Shown: positions 46,772 to 59,546 of the stretch, one piece after another
How the letters are laid out: the number at the start of each line of letters is the position of its first letter
Numbering within the stretch: position 1 is the first letter of the stretch
Source: Apostichopus japonicus
Taxonomy: Eukaryota; Echinodermata; Holothuroidea; Aspidochirotida; Stichopodidae
Reading direction: 5' to 3'
DNA: 64,000 bases
NCBI RefSeq assembly: GCF_037975245.1
Contig: NC_092577.1
Coordinates: forward strand, 10,079,013-10,143,012
Translations under genes and position numbers: made by a program
The notes under the pieces: generated by a model
The model's input: the letters and a program-made list of their open reading frames with translations, nothing else
What the model was told of the DNA's origin: nothing
Databases searched by the model: none

Positions 46772-47082
46772 GTAAGTACTTGAACGCTATCATGAATATA
46801 TGGTAAAACTATTAACATTCTAATTTTTTTTTTTTTAAATTCATAAAAGTCCTTTCCCTTTCCCTCTGTATGTTATTTGGCTAATATAATTTTTCCCAGA
46901 CATTTTTAAAATATCGATTTTTTTTTGGCTGTATAGAATATCACATTGAAAGAGAATGCTTTCAAAGCCTATGGCTCAATATTTGTTAACACTTTGCAAA
47001 TGTGTGATCATCATGTTGTTTCCTAGCATATTTGGCGGCAATACTAATGACGTTTTATCATGTATACATATATACAGCTTGA

Positions 47083-47340
47083 AGGTGGTCAGTATAGGCC
47101 CCAAATTATAGCACGCTATGATTGCTAGAAGTTTTCAAAAAGTATTTTCATGGAGGTCTTTACTCTCCAAACCGTTTTCACACATTTTTAAGGAACACAC
47201 AATTATATGACTGAATGTCTAAGTGAGGACAATTTCCTCGAAGGTTGTAATAAGAATTTTGTTTAAGAATTTTAACCGAAGGTGACCATATTTGAATATC
47301 TATCATATTTGGAGCCAATACAGCATAACTTTAATTAAAG
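47083..47340 (+). repeat. Interspersed MITE-like repeat, copy 2
   Basis: It matches 14390-14650 in the same orientation across CCCCAAATTAT, TGCTAGAAGTTTTCAAAAAG, GAGGTCTTTACT and AAGGTGACCATATTT. The termini are less symmetrical than in copy 1. Confidence 0.65.
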
Positions 47341-47534
47341 ATAGTCAGTATTGCCACCAAATATGCTAGAAAGTTAGATAATGGTCACCCTTGCTCAAAT
47401 TTCAATGAACATTTTATTGCCACTCTCAAAATACAGTTATACATACACTGATGAAACTTTAATTATATATATATATATAGGCTATAATTGAAATCGTAGT
47501 GAGTTGAAAATCCAGAGCATTAAAAATACTTCCA

Positions 47535-47645
47535 GCCTCCACCGGGGTTCGAAACCGGGCCTCCCGCTTTATATGCGGACACCCTAACCACTAGGCTCTG
47601 GACGCTGATTGTATGTCCAGAGGTTCAAAACCGGTAAGGAAGGTC
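47535..47645 (-). repeat. tRNA-derived SINE head
   Basis: On the minus strand, GCCTAGTGGTTAGGGTG forms an A box. CCGC-ATATAAA-GCGG is a perfect anticodon-type stem-loop, and GGTTTCGAACC is a B box. Acceptor pairing is poor and the T stem is out of register, so it is SINE-like and not a working tRNA gene. Part of it, with flank, repeats at 47757-47850. Confidence 0.55.
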
Positions 47646-49687
47646 GCCATTCCACTGTAGGCGTTTGTCTCCTGTATCGAACAATACTAGTTCTGTTTTG
47701 GTGACATATTTTGCCTTACTCTAGAGATCAATGATGCCAACCAACTCGAAATCATACATATATGCGGACACCCTAATCAACTATAGGCCATGGACAATGA
47801 TTGTATGTCCAGAGGTTCGAAACCAGTAAAGAAACGGTCGTCATATATACATGTATATAGCCTATATACATACATGAGACTATAGGCTATATATACACTA
47901 TATACATATATACAGTACAGACACAAGAACATATACAGAAAAGTACCTTAGGAAGCTGCTAGTAAATTTTTTAGTATGCTAAACATTTGGTGGAAATAGT
48001 GGCGATCATAAAATTGAATATGCTTGAAAGAAGCTGGTATAGTTATTGCAGGTTAATATGGTCTATATATACTTGAACTGCTTTTGTTGTATGCAGCAGG
48101 TCTATGCCTTTTTGTGCTTCCCAGGCAATGAAATCCTATCAACTTACTGATATAGGCCTTACTTGACGCGACTGTTCAAGGTCACAAACTGCAATCGTGT
48201 AACGTACAACAATTATGCAGCATATACTATTACGTTCTCAATTGTCAACTGGTCCTAAAATGCACTGGCAGGAGTCAGAATTTTGGGGGTTTCTTGAAAG
48301 AAATTGCAACCTTTTCCAAGTTTGGTGATCAAATTTAATGACATACTTGATTGTCCAAAGTTTTCGACCCGAGAGACGCTAGTTTGTTAAATCTTACTAT
48401 AGGAGAAATTCTAGTGCATTAAAAATGGAGGAACTCTTCCAAATTGGAAATAAAAAAAAATCAATGGTATAACCTAAGTTTATTCTGCGATAAAATTCTT
48501 AAATTAGTTTATGTTTTCTTAAATGTATCCCACCTGCATCAAACCCAGTTAATTGTGTAAAGTTGAAGCTAACAGTCTTGATTCAGTTATTATTTTGAGT
48601 ATTTTCTTACAGAAACAAACATACTTCACTTTCAATGAGTCTGACGGTATTATGATTTAATGTTACTGTTATTTAATTTCCCAACCCAAGTTTTGTATAC
48701 ATTTTGTCATTTCTTTCTTTATGCCCATTGTCCCCCTTTGCTTCGAATTCTTGCAATTGTTATTCTTAGTGTAAAATATCGTAGATAAACCTCTCATACC
48801 TAAAACGTTGATGTAAAGAGCGTAAAGTTAAAAACTACAACAACGTGTGTCATAATGCGCCATGAACATCGCGAAAACGCGCGTATAGACACGCTAGTCT
48901 TTTTCATCAGTGCATGCTGTTCACTAGTATGAGAGTAGTTTTACTGACCAAAGTGGTGGGGAGGGGGTTGTTTACCTGGCATGGAAATTAACTGACAGTG
49001 TAATCATTGGGTAGATGTATATATACAGGTGTAGACGCCGCTACTCTCCCCTCCCCTCCCCGCCCATCCGAATCCCCCTACAATCGACACTAATTCAGTG
49101 AATGGATATAGATATTGATCGCATGTATGTGATTGCTTGTGATTTTCTTACAACTTCAAGTTCACTGGAGAAACAGCTGTTTCTAGAGGCATATCGGTCA
49201 ATAGCAAGGAATATTATATATATGTCACCTCTGGTCTCAGCAGTTCCGGTGGGGTCGTCTGTCATGATATCATGAATATTGATGACTAATTCCTATATGA
49301 GACAATAACATATTATTGTATCTATGTGCGCATATTCGCTTCGCCTTTTATTTCCCCTCCGAAAGGTATGAGATGCTGTGTGTAATGTGTTTTGGGTACA
49401 GGTCAAAGGTCATTTCACGTTACCAGTTAACAACACCTTAAAAATCTTAATTTTCAATACTTACAGCTTCAATGACTCTCGCAATCGGGCGGTATGTGCC
49501 TCTTTATGAGTATTGTCCGTCTTGTATTCTTACTGGAGGTCAAAGGTCATTTAAAGAACGCAATGATCAATATGACTTTATTTTTGCGTTGGAAGACTCG
49601 ACGCAAGGCTTGTATACCCTACCCATCCAAATATATTAATACTCGATATATATTAATAGTTTCGTTTTTTTTTTTGCCTCTGCACAG

Positions 49688-50650
49688 GTATCGCAATGGC
49701 TTCTGGGAAAGCATGGAAACATCAAAGGAAGTTCCTGGTAAACACTTTCCGAGACTTCGGGGTTGGTAAATCGAGGTTTGAAGATTCTGTTGCCATGGAA
49801 GCAGCCGCCATGATGGCAGCTATACGAGAAAAGAATAACCTCCCCTTTGATCCTCAGATTTTGTTCTCCAATGCCTTTTCAAACATTATCTGTTCGGTTA
49901 CGTTTGGCAAGCGGTTTGAGTACTACGATCCCAAATTTGAGCGACTCTTAGCACTGGTATTACGTCAGTTTGAGGTAATTGGTGGCGCTGCTGTCCTAGC
50001 CGCTTTTCCGATTCTTGGGAAATTTGAATTTGGACCCATTAAGGAGGTTACGAAGAACACACTCGAATTTATCAATTTCTTTCAAAATATCATAAACGAT
50101 CATAAAAGTAAGTTCGATGAGAACAATATTAATGACGTCATCGATGCTTACATGCTGGAAATGAGGTCAAGCGAGGTCAACGGAAGTCCTGACCCGGAAG
50201 TGTTTAATGAGAAGAATCTCGGCGCTCTGGTTGGAGACCTCTTCTTCGCTGGTATTGATTCGTCGGTGTCTTCTTTGCGATGGGCTTTAGTTTACTTTCT
50301 CATTAACCCGGAAGTGCAGGTCAAAGTTCAAACGGAGCTCGACGACGTTATCGGAAGAGACAGGATGCCAAGGTGGGAGGATCGAAGCCGGTTACCGTAC
50401 GTCGAGGCTACCATCGCCGAAATACAGCGGATCGGCACAGTCGCTGCCATCGGCGGGACGCACGCGGCCAGAAAGGACGTTACCTTCCGCGGGTACACAA
50501 TACCAAAAGGCATTGCGGTTATACCGAATGTGTACGCTGTAATGAGGAACCCCGTGCTATGGCCTAAACCACTTGAGTTCAAACCTGAAAGATTTTTAGA
50601 CGAGAATGGTAAATTTACCAAGCCGGAACACTTTATTCCATTCAACATAG
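49688..50650 (+). CDS. Cytochrome P450, CYP2 clan, exon 2
   Basis: A single 963-base exon covers residues 128-447, phase 1 on both sides. It holds WKHQR (136-140, helix C haem propionate contact), FFAGIDSSVSSLRW (I helix, 312-325, with Ser at the usual oxygen-activating Thr), EIQR (371-374, the ExxR salt bridge) and KPERF (425-429). It ends in FNI|G at a GTAAGG donor. Vertebrate CYP2 genes divide the same region among six exons. Both introns here sit at places where CYP2 introns 2 and 8 usually lie, so inner introns appear to have been lost. Confidence 0.95.
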
Positions 50651-50764
50651 GTAAGGTAACACCTCACTTATCTTGTACTAAAAAATTATTTTTTGCATAT
50701 AATCGAAACACATATTTGAAGGCCAGGGGCGCTCAAGTTTATCTTTCACGAGGGTCAGAGAGAA

Positions 50765-50890
50765 AGAGAGGGATTCATGGATTGGAGCAAAGGGACAAAC
50801 GCAAACACAATCTCATTAGTGTACCTAAATGGTACAGAGGAGGAGGGGGTAGGGGGAGGGGGAGGGAGGGGGAGGGGGAGCGGAGGGATA
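50765..50890 (+). repeat. GA/GGGGA-rich tract in P450 intron 2
   Basis: Runs of agagag and gggga dominate. The C-terminal part of the open frame that reads through from exon 2 is this tract, not protein. Confidence 0.85.
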
Positions 50891-51043
50891 TCTGAACAGT
50901 TGCAACCATGTATGCTCCCATTGCATCCACTGTGACCCTCTTGGCTTTTTCCATCTTAAATATCATAGAATAGTTACATTCTATTTATTTGTTTTAATAG
51001 TTTACACTTTTTATGTCATCTGTAAATTTGATATTTTTTTCAG

Positions 51044-51225
51044 GTCCGAGAAAGTGTCCTGGAGAGCAACTAGCCAAGATGGAGTTATTTATCTTTTTAA
51101 CGCATTTGTTACATAAATTCACATTCTACCAACCAGAAGATACACCAGCGCCCTCAACTGACGGCAAAATGGGTCTTACCTTCAAACCACCGCCATTCCA
51201 AGTATCTCTCAGGGAAAGAGACTAA
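51044..51225 (+). CDS. Cytochrome P450, CYP2 clan, exon 3
   Basis: The acceptor atttttttcag is followed by GPRKCPGEQLAKMELFIF. Together with FNI from exon 2 this makes the haem-binding FxxGxRxCxG signature with cysteine 452 as the iron ligand. The protein ends PFQVSLRERD and TAA at 51223-51225. Confidence 0.95.
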
Positions 51226-51431
51226 CAGAAGACCGAAGCCTTTATAGCAGAAAACATTAATGCCAATATAGCAGAAAGCAGTAATGGTGTATCGGACACG
51301 GTATTAACTTGGGCATGGCTAACTGCCTATTAAAATATGTGGGGGGGGGGGTATATAATTTAAAAAATAATAATAATATACTTGGCATTATTTTTTCCTT
51401 CAAATTAAGGCTTTTTCAAGGTTTTTCCGAA

Positions 51432-51437
51432 AATAAA
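51432..51437 (+). other. Candidate P450 polyadenylation signal
   Basis: AATAAA lies 207 bases after the stop codon, a reasonable 3' UTR length. No other clear hexamer lies closer. Confidence 0.4.
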
Positions 51438-51439
51438 AG

Positions 51440-52751
51440 CCGATGGTGGGTTGGAGTAAAGTTAGAGCAAATTGTTCACGAATGCGTGTTATGGGGAAAG
51501 TGAGGCGGGGCATTGTTTCTATACGTGTAACATATATGTTATCGTTCCATGTACACAGCACATGCTATATCTTTCATTGTATGTAGCCGATCACATGACT
51601 GAAATTTTACAGTCACATTTCGGCGTTGCCACAAAGGTAAAAAAAAAAGTTCACGTGAAGTTGGCTGCATTACGATAGTTTCGTTTTTACTGTTGAATTG
51701 AATTATTTTTACTGTTGAAATGAACGTTTTCCAGCCGTACTCGTTCATATCAGTGACGCGTTCACATTGCGTAATAGATACAAAAGACTTCGTAACAGGG
51801 GCGGCCTATATGAATTTGGTGAAAAATGAATATACAGCCTTCACGCTGCATATGAACCGCCTGCATGACATTCCATATTCTTCAAATATTTGAATATTTT
51901 TGAATCGGAAACTATCTTGATAAACGTTTGTTGTTGTTGCTTGCTGTGACTGGCTGAGATGTGTTGGGTGTATTTGGGGGCAACGGTCAATTGGTTTTGT
52001 AGATAATACTCACGTGGCAAGTAAACTATTAACTTGAGCAACAATTTATTGTGTTTTTTTTTTATCATATAATATAGATTTAGTACATGTAAACAAATGG
52101 CTTGTTTAGCACACTTAGAAAGGGTTATTGTATATGACACTGTCGGTGTTATAGCCTATATTACAGGGCCAACTAACAGTCGATACAATGTTGTCTTTTG
52201 AGTTTAACGGCAAGTTTGGGATGTTAACTGCGCATGTGCAAAGTATTTAAAAAGAGAAATATTTAAATGAAAAAAAAAGGGTTGATAGACAAAGAAGACA
52301 ACTAAATCTCATGAGATATTGATATAAATCATGAAAAATTTACTCAGGTTATTCTCAGAAACTCGATGGAATAATTCAAGCAATATAACTTACTCACTGT
52401 ATATATATATATACTATATAAACTAAGTATGATGGGGTTTCTTTTCCCTACTTTCTATTTGGGTCAACATGTTGTTACGTGTCAAATGCGAGACAAAGAC
52501 TTTACGTGATCGTGTATTTATATCACAAGCTTGACCTGCACCGGAAGTATGTCACACACATGCGCAGTTAGTCTAGTGGTTCAGCTTACTATAGTGATGA
52601 CAATTCTTCATCTTTTTAAAACTTGAAATATAAGCGAGTAACGAACATTCGCCAGGCAAGTCATTATAACGCAAAATAAATTGAAATAAGTATTTGATAT
52701 CACCTTGAACTGATTTAAAGTAACTGAATGATTGTGTGCGTAAGGTACTAG

Positions 52752-52816
<65 letters not shown>

Positions 52817-52890
52817 ACATAATTTATATATATAAATATATATATATATAGATTTATATATATATATATATATTATATATATATACATAT

Positions 52891-52943
<53 letters not shown>

Positions 52944-54600
52944 AATTATGTATATATATAATAGTGACATTATTCAAAGTCATTGAGTGTGCACTTTACT
53001 CGTATTAAGTACTGTTAAGGACAACGTTGAACTTTCAAAGGCCAGTTAATTTAAAGGACAAGTGTCAGTATTAAAAAAAAAAACAAGTAATTTTATAGTA
53101 TACCATATTGAAGAAATTCGTGTAGGACATATCCATAGTAAGCAAGATTATTGTAAAATTCAGCAAAATCCCCCTTATTTTAATTTGATTTCGTTGTTTT
53201 AATATTCTTTGTATATATTTCGTCAGTATATATATGTTTGAGTCTAGCCTTTATGACTGCATGCAGAACTTTCCACGGAGAAATGTAAACAGCTAATGCA
53301 CGAGAAATTAACGTATTTTACTTAAATTTAATGCAACTTCCGGAATAATGATATAATATTTCTCAACAGTTTTCATAATTTTTACAAGTAATGATGGATG
53401 CAATAATTTGTAATACTTTGATGTGCTTTTGTTTTTCTGTTTCATATTTTGATAAAATATTTGTTAAGATTAAAGAAAAGTAACCCTAATGACTACATTC
53501 AACTTGTGTCGATTTTATTTGTTGGTGTTTGATAGTGATAACTGGGCAAATCCCCACGTACTCACTCCCCCCTCCTGACCTGACCTCACCCTACCCTAAC
53601 ACCCCACCACACCCACCACCTCACCTCACCCTATCCCCACCATCCCACATGTAACCTTTAGCTAATAACGAAAAACAAAACTGTGCCCTTGAATTCCCCC
53701 TATTTCTTTCGGGAATGAAGATTATTTTGTACGAGCAGTGTATAAGCAGTCCGACAATAGGCTTTACTTTGTGGTACGGTATAGGTTCTAAGATCGACTA
53801 CGCCACAAAATCACACATGCAGGTCTTTAATGCAGCCATGCAGTTATAGATATATCAATTATATGTCAATTTTAATGTTGCTAATTCGGGCTACGACTCC
53901 CCTCACCCTCCCCCTTTGCCGGAGCCCAAAGAGAGTTGCATAGGAGTTAAACTCTACTGCCTTCATAGTTGCGCAAAGTTAACTTTCTTTAAGTGTTAAT
54001 TCTGGGGGAGGGGGGGGGGGATGTATTTATGTGCATGCTTTAGCCACATGCGTGCATAATCTGTGAACAGATTTGTGCAAATGTGATTATGTATTAGTGA
54101 TGATACCTCGCCCTTGTGAAAATAATTTCTATGAATATTATTGCGGTCAAGGTTCTCCCCGACCCACTCTGTGTTGAGAGACCTGAAATGAGGAAAGTTA
54201 CCCGGAGAGCTACACTACATCGCCTTATTTGTAGCAGGATTGTAGGGTCAAAGGCGCTCCCATTCAAGGACCATATCTTGCCTGCGTGCACCAAACATTT
54301 CAGGATGGTACAAACAATTTAAGTATTGGTGGGGGGGGGGATAGGGTGGGGAGACACGTTCCCCAGCCGGACTCTGCGCTCGTCCTCATCCCCCTCTGTT
54401 GGGGACCGTGTTGGTGAAGGGTTTCTACTTCAGCGGAATAAACAATATGCACCGTCAGAACTGTGGATAAATTTGTGCGATGATGTGTACGAGAGAATTG
54501 TGAATAGAAATTGGCATCGACTTATGCACAGGCTTGTCAGAGCAGGGAGTTGTTATGGAACCCAGATCCAGGGAAACCAAAGATAGTCATGCTGAAGTTC
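51440..54600. other. Intergenic stretch after the P450 gene
   Basis: No gene seen. It contains the long TA tract at 52752-52962 and C-rich patches at 53565-53640 and 53895-53925. The small open frames lack domains. Confidence 0.45.
52752..52962. repeat. TA dinucleotide microsatellite with internal hairpins
   Basis: Nearly pure (TA)n broken by atttat, acat and agat. The interruptions are arranged so that the left and right halves can fold on each other (cataatttatatatataaat near 52819 and its inverse near 52930). Confidence 0.95.
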
Positions 54601-54610
54601 AAAGTTCACT

Positions 54611-54999
54611 TCGGGGAGCAGTGGCGGCGGAACCGGGGGGGGGGGGGGCTTGGGGGGGGGGGCTCAGCCCCCCAATGAAAAAGTTGAGGGGGCAAATGCA
54701 TGATAAGCCCCCCCAATGTTAACCAAGGCTCCGAACGTGCATCTGCCCATTTTCAATGCATACTTGTCGATCTGTCCGATGCACACGTATACTATATAGG
54801 TGTAATAATTTTAGGGCTAGTTATTCGCAGCATAAAACACTCGGGAAGTGCCGTTTCCGGCCATCATGGGGGTTTGAAAAAACCAAAATTTTCTTGTACG
54901 CTCCGCGCCAACCGATGGTGGCGCCCCGCTTAGATAGTCTCCACACATTAGCCCCCCCCCCCCCAATAATTTTCCCGTTCCGCCGTGCCTGTCGGGGAG
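54611..54999. mobile_element. Non-autonomous hAT-type element, exact TCGGGGAG duplication
   Basis: The element proper is 54619-54991 (373 bp). It starts CAGTGGCGGCGGAACCGGGG and its right end read inward is CAGGCACGGCGGAACGGG. TCGGGGAG is repeated exactly (54611-54618, 54992-54999). Its centre shares the cactcgggaagtgccgtttc and gctccgcgccaaccgatgg blocks with the elements at 9211 and 58115. Confidence 0.85.
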
Positions 55000-55807
55000 T
55001 CAACTTTCCTGAAAATACCGGCAATGCCTATAGGACCAGAAGGGTGTATAAAATGCCGGGAATGATTGTCTGAAGTGAGAGAGAAAAAATTTTGATTCGA
55101 CCAGCACTCAACGTAAGCTTTTTAGAGAGCTGTCTTTTCAGAGAGAACCCGAAAAAAAAGGACACCATCCAGTTTGTGAAATAATGTATATATACAGTTT
55201 ATGTGATTCATACACTGATTGTTTGCATCAATAGTGAATGTGTATATGTTTTCTGCTTTGTTCTGTTCTTCGGCAGAATTGTATGTATTTCTCACATATG
55301 TTACAAATGTAGCTTGATATTGTATTGATTTTTAACAACATTGCGATAACCAACGAACGTGTTTAAAAGTACAGAGCACCTGTTGTCTCACCCCCCTCTT
55401 GTTAGCCATGGCATTCGGGTGACTCTTTGAACTATATGAACAATATCAACAGCATATATGTGCAGTATATTGCTCAGGCGAGAACGGGGAGGTGGGTGGG
55501 GCTGGAGGATTGAGCCCAGGGGACTATGGTAAATCGGAAGCCCGCGGAAAAATATATAAAAGGGGCCGGGAAAATATTAAATATAGGATCGGAGCAAGAG
55601 GAGGGGGGGGGGAGGGGTGGTGACACAATTGACACTAGGGCCCTATCTGGCTTGGCGACGATACTAAGTCATCAAGTATCGGTCTGACCCGGCGAAAAAT
55701 GTTCTCATGGAAATGTTTACAAAGACTTTGAGCAACACTAACATGTTAATTGTCTGTTAGTTAAAAAAAAACAAGAACAAACAAAATAATGCTTGAAAAT
55801 TAAGTTT

Positions 55808-55837
55808 GATATATATATATATATATATATGTATTCA

Positions 55838-55869
<32 letters not shown>

Positions 55870-55944
55870 ATAATTATATATATATACATATAAATATAAA
55901 TATATATATGTATATATATAAATATAATTATATATATATATATA

Positions 55945-56000
<56 letters not shown>

Positions 56001-56020
56001 TAAATATATATATATATATG
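55808..56020. repeat. TA microsatellite
   Basis: (TA)n with AAATA and ATTA interruptions. The isoleucine/tyrosine open frame here is an artefact. Confidence 0.95.
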
Positions 56021-56676
56021 ACGAGAAACAAAGTGGTAGTCTAGGGTGGGGTTACAATGTCCTAGTGTGTGGTCAGAATTGTGGTACAATCAGTCGCCCA
56101 CCAGATAGTGGAAGTGGGTAGCGTTGTGGTAAGCAAACAGGGCAACAATGTTGAAAGTGCAGGAGGGCCCCTGCATGAAAGTGAACATCACGGTAAAATT
56201 GAGGGAGCTGGAGAAAACATTATTCACGGGACACGGGATACCCCCCTTATTTCACCCCACGCTCCATTGGTACACAATTTTTTATTTTATTTTTGAAAAA
56301 ATATTCAGGAAATTCAATTTGTGACAACAACAGTCGTACACTGAACATATTAAAAGTGGATGTTGATCGATCTCGAGGACGACTTGGCTTTTTGCGACGC
56401 ATGAAGCAGCAATTTGTTTTATAGTTACAACTGTACAGTGTAGTTGGATAGGAGTGAAGTATCCACAGGAGCTGCAGGAATTTTAAATAGTTTTTCTTTA
56501 TACCCTTAAATATACATGTCAGAGAGATGATTTACAAATTCTATGGAATGCAGGCCTATCTCAGGGTCAGAGCGGAGGTCCAGGGGCGAAAATATATATG
56601 TGAGAAAGATAAACTTCTCGGCAGAAGCAGGAATTTTAAATTAACTTTCAGGGCAGGAATTAAGCTGCAGTCCTTT

Positions 56677-56827
<151 letters not shown>

Positions 56828-56984
56828 AGAGAGTTGGTTGGTTGGCGTCTATCTTGGCGCAGAGTGCTCTATGTCCAGTGGACAGAGCGGAATATATGTT
56901 GATACTAGTTGAGACTAGTGGAACACTAGTGGAACAGTAGTTGTAACTCGGAGTTTCACGCGTTTTAGCGATCGTCAGACAACT

Positions 56985-56985
<1 letters not shown>

Positions 56986-57076
<91 letters not shown>

Positions 57077-57085
57077 ATATATATA
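56986..57085. repeat. TA microsatellite
   Basis: (TA)n with tagata interruptions. It lies 160 bases from the previous tract. Confidence 0.95.
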
Positions 57086-57782
57086 CAATGGTGAAAATAA
57101 TGCTATGGAATCGTAGAGATCTATAACGCCTATAGCTTAACTGATGTGGAGCCTCTTGGGAGCGTGTATATTGTCTTGTGTGGATCATCTTGATATGTAT
57201 CTCCATGTTTGTTGGGATTCGTTTCCTGTTCTGTATAGCTATCTGTGTAGTAACTTCACCATTGAACACAACATTTCTGCATAGGAATTCAACAAAAGAA
57301 GTTAGCAAGAAGTTTGTTAGTCTTGCTATTAAGACATGTCCTGTTATTATAACAACATGAAAGTGATATCAAGCAGGATATAAACTGGAGAAGGAAAAAG
57401 ACTGCAGAAAGGTGTGGAGAAAAAACATGAAAGTGATCAGTGAAATCTGAGTTTAAATTAATTCTTTGGTTTGCGTTTGTGGATATGTTATTATTTTACC
57501 GATTCTTTTCCTGTCCCCAATAAGCTTAAGTTGTCCCAGTTTTCTCATATTACAAGTATACGCCTACTCCATTTTTTTATATGTTTGATTTCATCATTGT
57601 GTACACAGTAGGTCATGGCATGGCATGTATGTATGTATATTAGATCCTCCTGCAAGCAGGAACTCGCGAAGAAGCCTCATTGGCTTATCAAAGCCGCAAG
57701 CTGACCTAAGTCAGTCTCTTACATTCATATTTAACGTCCATGATTATGAATTGTTAATTGTCAACAACTCTGTAACTGGACG

Positions 57783-57873
57783 ACATACATTAATCTGGGA
57801 GTGGCTCGAACCGGGGACCTTATGATTGAAAGGCACCGGCGTTAACCACTGAGCTAACACTCCTAATGTATGT
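57783..57873 (-). repeat. tRNA-like sequence inside an exact 10-bp inverted repeat
   Basis: On the minus strand, GGAGTGTTAGCTCAGTGG is an A box with the 5' acceptor strand, and CCCCGGTTCGAGCC is a B box. The 3' half of the T stem is missing. CACTCC and GGGAGTG pair as an acceptor stem. That stem continues outward into ACATACATTA (57783-57792) and TAATGTATGT (57864-57873), exact inverses. It is probably a SINE, not a tRNA gene. Confidence 0.55.
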
Positions 57874-58109
57874 AGCCCCGACAAGATATTCTTCCGATAT
57901 TCTTCCGGGCACTGAAAAAAAACTGCAATAATCTTGTTTGTTGAGAGTCAGTAGTTCCGTAAAAAAAATTAACTCAGTCTCATGTAATTAGACTAACGTT
58001 CTAAGCTTGCCCGACTAATCTGACATTGTTGTTGTGGAGTTTCGACACAGCTGTTCGCACTCCATGCTTTCCTTATCTATCCAAGGCGATGTTTTGATGT
58101 GTATCACGT

Positions 58110-58810
58110 ACTATCAGGGGCGTAGCCAGGACTTTCAAAGTTGTAGGCACGACTATCTGAGCGGAGCGCCACCATCGGTTGGCGCGGAGCGTACAAGATT
58201 TTTTTAAAGTTTTACAAACCCCCCAGATGGCCGGAAACAGCCCTTCCCGAGTGTTCATTCTGGTTCCCTGGCCTCTTGCTAACTTGAGACACCTCATTCA
58301 ATATCACTTTTAAACCCCAAAACAAACAATTTAAAATAGTACGTAATTCAATACTACAAAATATATTTAAATTAGCAAGGTACATGTACAGAGTAGTTCT
58401 ACTTTTCAACTTCTGTTACTTGTAGATAAAAAGATAGACCAGAAATGTCTTTGATACAACTAAAGCCAGTAATTGTCTTTGATACAACTGTAGCTAGTAA
58501 ATGTTTAAGTAAGCCTAAAAAGAGAAGGCAAGAGCTATCCGACGATTGCCGTCTGATGCAAATTTCGACGAGTAGAGTGTTGAATGAAACGGCACGCGAT
58601 AGAAATGACAGACTAGATGACAGAAGAATAGGTCACCTAATTAAGCCATATTCTTGCTACGTTCATTTCAATAGTTTTTCCTGTCTAGACTCTTAAACTT
58701 GTCCAGCAAGCTTATGGATTTGAATTATGGGTGTTTAAAAAAAGATAACTTGGCCAAAAAAGTGTAGGCCCGGGCCTACAGTGCTATATACTGGCTACGC
58801 CCCTGACTAT
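58110..58810. mobile_element. Family A element, intact ends
   Basis: The element proper is 58115-58805 (691 bp), with 15-bp perfect inverted ends CAGGGGCGTAGCCAG and CTGGCTACGCCCCTG. ACTAT flanks both sides (58110-58114, 58806-58810), a 5-bp match; an 8-bp match is not present. It serves as the uninterrupted reference for the split copy at 4039/42072. Confidence 0.75.
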
Positions 58811-59546
58811 TGTCATTCCCTATAACGAATTCGAATTTCAAAAGTGAGGGGATCTCACCAGTTCGCCCGTCCATAATGGTTACATGTTTCGGGCAAATCG
58901 TTACAGCCCCCCCCCCCCTTCCAAATCAAATTGGGCTCCCACACTTCTCCCGTCGATACATATAATATTGAGTTTACCTCTACCCTTTTCTCCGGTCCCT
59001 TCATTTAAAGTTAATAGAAATATATATATAATAGAACGGTCAGGGTCAAAGTCCCCACCGAGAGCCTTATTAACATTTTATCTTTTTTTGTTGTAATTAT
59101 ATCAGAATTAAACTCCGAATGTGCAGAGATGTGATTTGCAGCGCTTTCCCCAGCAATGCGTTTTGCGCTGTGTAACGTAGTCAGTAAATGTGTGACAGCT
59201 TGGCCCAACGTTACCACCACTGACCTCCAGGCACCTAGCCACTGCACCAAAGTTTCATGATTTACATTAAATTCCAACGTTTCAAATAACAAAACAAATA
59301 GTTTTTATTATTTTGTTTATTTCGTAACTATATTAACCGTCAATTACTTTTCATATATTTTTAGTGTTTACCAAGTTAGGTATATATTTTATGTTAGTCA
59401 TTCTCATGATCGGCTGAAGACGTTGGAATTGAAATATTTCCTCAATGTTGTTTACATTTTACTGGAGATCACAGTGCCCAGTAGTTTATGTACAGTAAAG
59501 CTATGCACGTACCTCGCAAGTAAAATATCCATCGAGTCAATAAAGT

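Larger units (their letters stand above)
46772..49687 (+). other. P450 intron 1 (2.9 kb)
   Basis: It holds the second copy of the MITE-like repeat (47083-47340), a tRNA-like SINE head (47535-47645), a diverged partial repeat of it (47757-47850), and TA-rich patches. Short open frames inside are not coding. Confidence 0.85.

Noticed and set aside
50328-50648. 106-codon minus-strand frame inside P450 exon 2
   Set aside because: Antisense shadow of a conserved coding exon.
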